Shown here: one piece after another, positions 16,183-23,810 of the stretch | How the letters are laid out: each line of letters opens with the position of its first letter | Numbering within the stretch: the stretch's first letter is position 1 | Origin: an uncultured Eubacterium sp. | GTDB taxonomy: Bacteria; Bacillota; Clostridia; Oscillospirales; Acutalibacteraceae | Direction: 5' to 3' | Assembly (NCBI GenBank): GCA_905233545.1 | Contig: CAJOEV010000003.1 | Coordinates: 40,981-104,980 of the forward strand | Length of the DNA stretch: 64,000 nucleotides | Position numbers and translations under genes: made by a program | Notes under the pieces: model-generated | What the model was told of the DNA's origin: nothing | Seen by the model: only the letters and a program-made list of their open reading frames with translations | The model's database searches: none

Positions 16183-19100
16183 GTGGAATTAAAAAAATCT
16201 AAAGTTTTCACAAAAAAACTTATTGCATTATTCCTTGCCGCTTTACTGGTAATTTCGACCTTCACAGGCGTTATGGCAGTTTTTGCTAAGTCCAGAGATG
16301 GATATAATGACGATAAATTAGCAGCAAACTTCCTTGCCTGGGCAGAAACAACCGATAACCAGACAGCTGAAGCGCTTTTGGATTATGCAGACTTATATCT
16401 TCCGCAGATTATGGAGGGACTTGACCTCGGTGATATCAAACCGAGAGGAACAACCAGAATCAATTTCACATATAACGTACCCGTTATCGGAGATATTTCG
16501 ATTAAGGGTTATGTGGACAGCGTTGACGGTGTCCTTGACCTTATCAGATACGTTCAGGAAGACGTATTGAATAAAAAGGTTCTCGGTCAGTCACTTAAGA
16601 ACTGGGCTGGCGGAGATATTCAGAACATTGATTTAAGTGCAGTTTATGACCTCGACACTTCAACAACCGACGGCGTTGTTTCAAAGTGCGGCGTTGCATA
16701 CAGATCACAGAATGATGCAAAGAAAATAATCATCACTGTTGCAAAGCTTATCTATATGCACTGTAACGACTATGGCGGAAAGAATGTTCTTAATCAGTTC
16801 GTAACAGGCAATCTCAACCTTGGTCTTATCGGAAACTTCCTTAACCTTTGGGATTTACTTAAAGACCCCCTTAATATGTGGGACAACTATCAGACCAACC
16901 TTGTTTATAACATCGTTGCAAACCTTATCTGGGAAAACACTGACTGGTATTCAGAATCCGAGGTTGAAGTTTTCAAGCAGGCTTTTGCTAACAACGGCAA
17001 AAATCAGACAGTTTGGGACTTCGATAACGAATTATTCGGAAAGCTCACATCAGAGCTTCTTCAGCTGATTAACGTTCAGGTTACATATTCAAATAAGGTT
17101 CCGAAGATTCAGCTTGATACAGCAGCTGAAAACTACGGCGAAGTTGTTACTGACGAAAACGGCGAAGTTGTATATGAAAAGGACAATTCGAAGAGACGTT
17201 GGTTCTTAATCAGCAAATATATGAAGCAGGGTCAGACCTATGCTCAGGCTGTTGATTCTGTTAACGAGAACGAAGGTGCAGAACTTGGTTTCCAGTGCGA
17301 CCCCAACCTCAGATATAAGATGAATGAGGACGGAACAAGCGACGGTAACATTCTTCTCTTCACATACGGCGATAAGACATTAACCGTTGAAAAGACCGAC
17401 AGTGCAAACACTATCGCTTTCAACGCTGCTGAAATCGCATGGCAGACAGTTCTTGAGCCGACTCTTGGTCTTCTTGAGATTGACTTTGACAGAAAAGTAG
17501 ATTCAACAGTATTTGCTAAGCAGGAAAACAATTTCGACAGAGCATACTATGCTTGGAAATCTGCTCACAGCGGATGGGTTAAGTCCGATACCAATGAAAA
17601 CAAGTGGAAGGACAACTACTCTGCAGCAAGCGTTGAGGCTTGGGCAGCAGCAGTTTACAACGATTATGAATATAAAGACGGAGTAACTCCTTCTGCAGCT
17701 AACTTCCTTAAAGGTGTTAAGGAAACTCTTGAGATAGACAGAACCCGCGCTGAAGATCCTAAGAATAACTGGAGAGACATTGACGCAACAAAGCTCTTTG
17801 TTGAACTTCGTTACAGTCCTCTTGCTGATATTTACTACGACATTCAGACAGGTCCTATCAACCTCTACTTTGCTGAAACAGGCGCATACAATATCAAGAG
17901 CTTCTTCAAGACTGCATTTACTGATTACAACAGCATTCCGAGTGCTATTAACAATGCACTTGTTGCAGCAGTTAAGGATTTCTTCCTTGAAAGTAACAAC
18001 ATCGGTATGACAGTGAACGGCGAATATACAAGTCTTTCACGTCCTGCAATTGTAACAACTGCTACAAATGCTAACTCACAGACAATAGCATCAACACTTG
18101 TTACAAATGCAGCTCATGTTTTCGAGTATGCAGCTAATGCAGCTGATGAAAATATTCTCGGCGCATTCTATGCAAAGCACACAGGTGCAGTTGCAACTGC
18201 ATCAAACAACCTCAGCGAGGCTAACTTCGAAGAGGCAGCTCTTCCGATGCTTATTGCTTGTCTCAAGCAGCTCAGCATCACAGATGTTATCCACAACGAT
18301 GAGTGGGATAACTGTGTTGACGCAGAGGGCGTTGCAGTTGTTGCTCTTGCTGAATACTTATCATACGTAATTCCCGATAAGGATTACTCATCAATGTATA
18401 AGGTTGAAAACGGCGCTCTTGTTGCTAACATCGACCTTGACAACGACGGTAAGAAGGAACTCTTTAAGGATGTTCTTATGCCTATGGCTCGTGACGCAGT
18501 AGGTTACCTTCTTCAGTCAGTTGTAACCGTTCGCAAGGACGACGGAACAGAGTGGAGCGTTTACACATCTGACCCGACAACGGACCAGACAACAATCTTC
18601 ACACTTCTCAACTCCGTTCTTTGCTACTACGCTTCAACAGATGAATTCGAGAACTCACAGGGTTCAGGTTCATCAACAATCACAGGTAAGGGCGCTGCTG
18701 CTCTTCTCGGCTGCGTTGACAGCAACGGTAAGTGTACGGTTACATTCGAAAATGACCTTTGGACAAATATTGATACAATCGCTAACACGGTTCTTCCTGT
18801 TGTTGGTGCTCTTCAGAAGAATTCATACGGTCATGCTGATTCATATGATCTTATCTATACAAAGATGATTGAAGGTCTTCTTGAAATCAGCGCTAACGGC
18901 GGCGGAATCACAAATATTATCAAGCAGGTTATTGATATTATTTCTTCTACACCTACAACAACGGGCGCAGACGTTGCTCTTTATGACTATGTTGTTGCTC
19001 CGACAGCAAATGCTATTTTCGGTCCTAAGTACAGCGGACAGACATTGACCGTTATACCCGAAAGCGCATCTTACTTCGCAAGCGACTCATCAAGCAACAC

Positions 19101-22100
19101 AAACGCTGCATCACCGTTTAATGCACTTATTCACGTTGATACACTTGGTGCTTATCAGGGCGTAGGCGTTCTCAGCATTCTTATTTCAAATCTTGTTGAG
19201 GCATTCGGCGTTAACGATTATTGGTCAAAGAGCGGCGACAGATGGCAGGGCGCAATGTTTGCAGTTAAGGCTGTTAACAACTTCATCCCGTCATTCGTTC
19301 CTCAGCTTTCAGACCATACATTCGGTCCTGTAACAGCTAAGATTGATAATCCGACTTATTCGGGTATGACAGGTAATACATCACTTGGTTCAGGTAACTA
19401 TTTAACAATTACAAACTCATCCATCGGTCTCAACAGATTCTATCGTCCGGGCCCGAACCAGAAGGTTCAGAGAGAGCCCAGATACTTTGCTGATATTAAG
19501 AGTGCTGAAATAACCAATGATGATGGTATTAAGACTGTTCAGCTCTCAGGATCAGCAGCAGGCGTTCTTTCACCGGGTGAATATCTTAAGGTTCCGGTTA
19601 TCGGAAGCACACCGAGAAGAGACGGCGTTTATGTTTTCAAAGTTGCTGTTACATATAATATGTTTGAAGCAGAGACTCAGGACGGTAATAAGCCTTCCGC
19701 AAGCGGAAATTATATCTTCGATTCTGATATAACAACATATTGTTATCTTGTTATTTCGGTAGGCGGTTCATGGCAGGCTGCTCTTTATCCCGATGCTCGT
19801 GCTGATAAGGACGGCGACACCATTACTAAGTATAAGTACGTTGCAGCTTCAACAAACAATAACAATGCAAGCGCAACACACGGTACAGGCGACGCTCAGG
19901 TTGTTAACTCAACTGCAGGCGGACAGGATAATAACCTTGTTGCTTCGGTTCCGAAGACAATCGTTATTCCTTCATCAGACCCTGCAATTGTTAACAAGTA
20001 CTCAATCAGAGTAAGAAATAACAACACAGGTTCATCACGTAAGTACAACGGTGCTGTTGCATTTATCGCTGAAGGCACAGAGTATTATGCAGTAAACGGA
20101 ACAACTGTTGCTTCTTCACTTTCAACAATGGATAACAACACAACTTCCAATATGGCATATGCTTACATCGACAGCGAAGGTAACCTTCTCAACAGAGATT
20201 ACTATGACTATCGCATTGATAATGGCGAGTGGGTAAGAGGTTTCACAAGAGCTGAACTCGACGCTATGGAAGGTGAAGGCGGAAGCATTGAAACTGAATT
20301 CAATGCAAAGCGTGTAACAGAGCGTACTCATGTAACCTACACATTTGCCGAGGCTTGCGCTGCAGGCATCGTAACAGGTGTTCAGAGAACTGCAAACGCA
20401 GACGGTTCATACAACTATCAGAATGTATTTGTAAATCCGAATACAACTCTTGTAAGTGAATCTGCAAGCGGTATCACATTTGTAACTCCGTTCAGCGGAT
20501 TCTACTTCCAGAACCACGGTTCAACCGTTGAAAAAGCAAATTCAAACTACGACTTCTTCATCGCTTATGATGAAAGCGGCGTATCCGCTCAGAAGGATGC
20601 ATACAAGCTTAATGTTGCATTCATCCCCGAAAGCGGAAACAGAATGATTGTTTCTACCGATGTTTATGTTGCTGACCAGAGCGACCAGTACAGCTTAACA
20701 CAGGCAACTCAGGAAGAGGTTACAAAGATGGCGTCCTACCGTCCGTCCGACTTCCTTGATTTCGATGGAACATCTTCAGCAAACTATGATGAAATCATTT
20801 CTGCTATGACAGAGGCTAACAAGCTTGCTGCAACCGCTCTTTCGGTTGAAGCAGCTTCAAAGGTAAGTTCAACAAAGATTACTCAGGCTGTAACAAGTGA
20901 AACAACTAACCACGGCGGCGATAAAGCATATGTTCCCGCAACTGAGACTCAGATTCCTTCAAGCGTTCTTGCAGGCGCTTATAAGAAGGACGGAATCTTC
21001 TACCTCAATAAGGAATGCACAATGCCGATTTACAGCAACGTTGAATTAACAGACGCTGATGTAACAGACGGCAAGGATGCTGCAGGTCAGGATGTTGTTA
21101 AGTACGGCGGAGTATGGTATCTTGCAAACGAGCCTGAATACAGCTATGAGTGGGATACAGAAACCTATTGGCTTCCCAATCCTGATGATGAGAACGGCGC
21201 TAAGATAGGTGCTCCTTACTATGCACCTGTTAAGGATGAAGACCACCTTGTTAAATGGGATGGTGCTCAGGTTTATCTCCAGAAGCAGTTCGTATACAGA
21301 GATGCATACGGTAACAAGGTTAACTCCGATGATAAGTATGACAACGGTAACTACAAGTGGACAGTTAAGTTCGCAGAGGGCGAAACCGTTATCAAGCCCA
21401 ACGACGGTACAGACTACCGCGGAGCTTATCAGCAGGGTATTGATACTCTTAACTACTACAACTCAATCTTCTCCAAGATTCTTAAGCCCGTAGGCGCACA
21501 GAGCATTGCTGATGAAGTAACTGCAGTAAGAAGCGTTGACTCGAACAGCGTTAACTACGATGTTGCAACCTATGAGAAGATGGTTCAGATAGCTCGTGAA
21601 GCTGAAAAGCTTATCTGGTATGAAGATGCTAAGGACGAAGAAGGTAACATCCTCTATAATGAAGATGGTACAAGAAAGCAGACTCCTGTAACAGACAGAT
21701 CTTCAATGGAAATTGAGATGGCTGTTAACCGCTTCAAGACATACTATGCAAGAGCTCAGGCTAACTCAAGAGGCTATATCGGCGGCAGACTTGAAGCTGA
21801 GATTTCAGATCACCATGCAATCGGCGGTTCATATGCAAACTTCACTGCAACAAAGACCGGCGAAACCATCAGATTTGAATACTCAACCAAGGATGAAAAC
21901 GAAGAAGACAATGTTGATGTTTACACAGTATCTGTTGCAGCAGGAACAGAGCTCGGCTTCGGTACCCGCGCTGCAGACGGCACACTTGTTAACGAAGATG
22001 CTGAAGGCAACAAGATTTACACAGATGAATCCTGGGCTGCTTATGTAAACGCTCTCGGTGCTGCAGTTGAAACTGCAACAGAAAAGACCGCTAAGGTTTC

Positions 22101-22626
22101 CGAGGTTTACACAGCTAAGTCACATCTTGTAATGGCTGAAAACAATCTCACTGAGTTCACAGGCGAAGAGAACAGCAAGTTCACCGTAACCGGTAAGGTT
22201 ACAATCGCTGAGGACAGAGAAGGTTCAAGCGGAACATACGGTGTCGGCGGAATCCAGATTAAGCTCGGCGACGAGGTTGTCGGTGAATCCGCAGCAGACG
22301 GTTCCTTCGAGATTCAGCTTCCGAAGGGCGAAGCTTCAACAACTCTTACCATCACAGGTGAAACAACTGTTGACAGAACAATCACCATTACAGGTGAAGC
22401 TGATGTTGAAAACGTTAATATCCCGATTATAATTTGCAACTACGAATCATCCGATAACCTTATCAACTATAAGGATGCCGGAATCTTCGTTGACTACCTC
22501 GGCTCAAGCTATGCATTTGCAAACCTTGAAGCATCCGACGGTGTTGTAAACTATAAGGACGCAGGATTGTTTGTTGACTTCCTCGGCAACACAGCAATAA
22601 CTTATGCTGAGTGGTCTCAGGACTAA
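16183..22626 (+). CDS. Giant secreted protein (2147 aa) with C-terminal dockerin-like domain
   Basis: It begins with GTG, 10 nt after GGAGG; no better start is near. A signal peptide (ELKKSKVFTKKLIALFLAALLVISTF...AVFAKS) is followed by a helix-rich region of about 1000 residues resembling in texture the divergent giant, then beta-rich segments (about 1090-1500), and a Lys/Tyr/Asp-rich stretch with FIVAR-like helices (about 1750-2000). Residues about 2001-2078 form a CnaB/transthyretin-like strand domain (VTGKVTIAEDREGSSG...GVGGIQIKLGDE). Residues about 2080-2147 hold a duplicated motif NYKDAGIFVDYLG / NYKDAGLFVDFLG, each preceded by an acidic loop (NYESSDNLI, NLEASDGVV), as in type I dockerins with degenerate calcium loops. 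It is probably attached to a cell-surface scaffold. It is the first gene of a unit with 22719 and 23811. Frequent GTT, CTT, GCT and AAG codons suggest high expression. Confidence 0.85.
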   Translation: MELKKSKVFTKKLIALFLAALLVISTFTGVMAVFAKSRDGYNDDKLAANFLAWAETTDNQTAEALLDYADLYLPQIMEGLDLGDIKPRGTTRINFTYNVPVIGDISIKGYVDSVDGVLDLIRYVQEDVLNKKVLGQSLKNWAGGDIQNIDLSAVYDLDTSTTDGVVSKCGVAYRSQNDAKKIIITVAKLIYMHCNDYGGKNVLNQFVTGNLNLGLIGNFLNLWDLLKDPLNMWDNYQTNLVYNIVANLIWENTDWYSESEVEVFKQAFANNGKNQTVWDFDNELFGKLTSELLQLINVQVTYSNKVPKIQLDTAAENYGEVVTDENGEVVYEKDNSKRRWFLISKYMKQGQTYAQAVDSVNENEGAELGFQCDPNLRYKMNEDGTSDGNILLFTYGDKTLTVEKTDSANTIAFNAAEIAWQTVLEPTLGLLEIDFDRKVDSTVFAKQENNFDRAYYAWKSAHSGWVKSDTNENKWKDNYSAASVEAWAAAVYNDYEYKDGVTPSAANFLKGVKETLEIDRTRAEDPKNNWRDIDATKLFVELRYSPLADIYYDIQTGPINLYFAETGAYNIKSFFKTAFTDYNSIPSAINNALVAAVKDFFLESNNIGMTVNGEYTSLSRPAIVTTATNANSQTIASTLVTNAAHVFEYAANAADENILGAFYAKHTGAVATASNNLSEANFEEAALPMLIACLKQLSITDVIHNDEWDNCVDAEGVAVVALAEYLSYVIPDKDYSSMYKVENGALVANIDLDNDGKKELFKDVLMPMARDAVGYLLQSVVTVRKDDGTEWSVYTSDPTTDQTTIFTLLNSVLCYYASTDEFENSQGSGSSTITGKGAAALLGCVDSNGKCTVTFENDLWTNIDTIANTVLPVVGALQKNSYGHADSYDLIYTKMIEGLLEISANGGGITNIIKQVIDIISSTPTTTGADVALYDYVVAPTANAIFGPKYSGQTLTVIPESASYFASDSSSNTNAASPFNALIHVDTLGAYQGVGVLSILISNLVEAFGVNDYWSKSGDRWQGAMFAVKAVNNFIPSFVPQLSDHTFGPVTAKIDNPTYSGMTGNTSLGSGNYLTITNSSIGLNRFYRPGPNQKVQREPRYFADIKSAEITNDDGIKTVQLSGSAAGVLSPGEYLKVPVIGSTPRRDGVYVFKVAVTYNMFEAETQDGNKPSASGNYIFDSDITTYCYLVISVGGSWQAALYPDARADKDGDTITKYKYVAASTNNNNASATHGTGDAQVVNSTAGGQDNNLVASVPKTIVIPSSDPAIVNKYSIRVRNNNTGSSRKYNGAVAFIAEGTEYYAVNGTTVASSLSTMDNNTTSNMAYAYIDSEGNLLNRDYYDYRIDNGEWVRGFTRAELDAMEGEGGSIETEFNAKRVTERTHVTYTFAEACAAGIVTGVQRTANADGSYNYQNVFVNPNTTLVSESASGITFVTPFSGFYFQNHGSTVEKANSNYDFFIAYDESGVSAQKDAYKLNVAFIPESGNRMIVSTDVYVADQSDQYSLTQATQEEVTKMASYRPSDFLDFDGTSSANYDEIISAMTEANKLAATALSVEAASKVSSTKITQAVTSETTNHGGDKAYVPATETQIPSSVLAGAYKKDGIFYLNKECTMPIYSNVELTDADVTDGKDAAGQDVVKYGGVWYLANEPEYSYEWDTETYWLPNPDDENGAKIGAPYYAPVKDEDHLVKWDGAQVYLQKQFVYRDAYGNKVNSDDKYDNGNYKWTVKFAEGETVIKPNDGTDYRGAYQQGIDTLNYYNSIFSKILKPVGAQSIADEVTAVRSVDSNSVNYDVATYEKMVQIAREAEKLIWYEDAKDEEGNILYNEDGTRKQTPVTDRSSMEIEMAVNRFKTYYARAQANSRGYIGGRLEAEISDHHAIGGSYANFTATKTGETIRFEYSTKDENEEDNVDVYTVSVAAGTELGFGTRAADGTLVNEDAEGNKIYTDESWAAYVNALGAAVETATEKTAKVSEVYTAKSHLVMAENNLTEFTGEENSKFTVTGKVTIAEDREGSSGTYGVGGIQIKLGDEVVGESAADGSFEIQLPKGEASTTLTITGETTVDRTITITGEADVENVNIPIIICNYESSDNLINYKDAGIFVDYLGSSYAFANLEASDGVVNYKDAGLFVDFLGNTAITYAEWSQD

Positions 22627-22650
22627 TACGTTTTTAATAAACAATAAAAG

Positions 22651-22681
22651 CTTCGGGAGGGAGAACCTCTCCCTTCCGAAG
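22651..22681 (+). terminator. GC-rich hairpin between the 2147-aa and 349-aa genes
   Basis: CTTCGG-AGGGAG pairs with CTCCCTTCCGAAG around an AAC loop. There is no T-run, so an mRNA-stabilising or attenuating hairpin is as likely as a terminator. It could lower expression of the downstream genes relative to the giant. Confidence 0.5.
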
Positions 22682-22718
22682 AACAAATAATTTACAGAAA
22701 TAAATGAGTAGTGATAAT

Positions 22719-23768
22719 ATGAAAAAGATTACTAAAGCGTTTATTACTGCCCTATCGTTTATATTTATTATTTCTATGATGCCCTTCTCAGTTCTTGCTG
22801 AGGGAGGCATGGGCTCCGAAAGCCCGTTTATCCAGGCAGTTTTCACCGGTGAAAACGGTGAAACAGCAAACGGTGATGTCCTTGAAGCAGGCGACTACAC
22901 CGTGGATATAACCCTTTCAGGTATGGCTGCAGTTTCGTTCTTCGAGCTTACAGCTCAGTATACTGACGATATTACTGTTAACTCAGTTTCAACTATCGCA
23001 GACACAAACGAAGGATTCAGCTGCGGCGGAATTAAAAATGAAGATAATTCATTATCTGTTATTCTTGCTTCTCTCGGCGAAAACAATACCCCGATTTCAG
23101 AAGGCGAAGCAATGATAACAATGCAGTTAACTGTTAATACGGACGGCGATTTTGCAAATTACTTTACTGTTAACGAAGACCCCGAACTCACATTCGTAGG
23201 CTCTTCATATGAATACGGTTTCGATGCGTCATATGTTTGCACATCGGTAGTTCCTAAAGAAACCGAAACAGATAAGTATTATCCAACACTAAGCTACGAT
23301 ATGTCGCCCGATATATCAGTTAAAAATATCACTGTTACAGGAACAATAACTATTTCCGAAAACCGCACAGGTTCAAGCGGAACATACGGTGTCGGCGGAA
23401 TCAAGGTATTCAGCGGTGAAGAAGAGGTTGCAGAATCTGCTGCAGACGGCTCATTCACAGCTGTAGTACCTAAGGGAACCACTGAGCTCACCGTTACAGG
23501 TGACACAACCGTTGACCGTACAGTAGCTCTCAGCGGCGAAAGTGACATTTCAGATGTTAACATACCTATTATAGTATGTAACTATGAATCATCCGACAGC
23601 ATTATCAACTACAAGGATGCAGGTATTTTCGTTGACTATCTCGGAAGCACCTATACTTATGCAAACCTTGAGGCATCGGACGGTAATGTTGACTACAAGG
23701 ATGCAGGATTATTTGTTGATTTCTTATCGGATGCACCGATTGAGTATTCAGCACTTTCACTTGATTAA
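22719..23768 (+). CDS. Secreted protein with cohesin-like N-domain and CnaB + dockerin-like C-cassette
   Basis: 349 aa. Signal peptide MKKITKAFITALSF...SVLAEG. Residues about 30-170 look like a cohesin-type beta sandwich (GDVLEAGDYTVDITLSGM, FFELTAQYTDDI, GFSCGGIKNEDNSLSVILAS, EGEAMITMQLTV), which is a suggestion from pattern only. Residues about 203-280 repeat the CnaB-like domain and about 282-349 the dockerin-like pair (NYKDAGIFVDYLG, DYKDAGLFVDFL) found at the end of the 2147-aa protein. The DNA of that cassette is near-identical in places (33 identical bases, 22222-22254 versus 23370-23402). The second ATG (22719) was preferred because the first at 22704 has no ribosome site; the GAGTAGTGA before it is weak but fits other genes here. 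Confidence 0.78.
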   Translation: MKKITKAFITALSFIFIISMMPFSVLAEGGMGSESPFIQAVFTGENGETANGDVLEAGDYTVDITLSGMAAVSFFELTAQYTDDITVNSVSTIADTNEGFSCGGIKNEDNSLSVILASLGENNTPISEGEAMITMQLTVNTDGDFANYFTVNEDPELTFVGSSYEYGFDASYVCTSVVPKETETDKYYPTLSYDMSPDISVKNITVTGTITISENRTGSSGTYGVGGIKVFSGEEEVAESAADGSFTAVVPKGTTELTVTGDTTVDRTVALSGESDISDVNIPIIVCNYESSDSIINYKDAGIFVDYLGSTYTYANLEASDGNVDYKDAGLFVDFLSDAPIEYSALSLD

Positions 23769-23810
23769 TAGTTTATTTCAGTAACACAAAATATTTGGAG
23801 GGAAATTCAA

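Noticed and set aside
22651..22681. True transcription terminator ending the 2147-aa transcript
   Set aside because: The hairpin lacks a T-tract, and the next gene continues the same theme only 90 bp downstream with no promoter seen; read-through is more likely.
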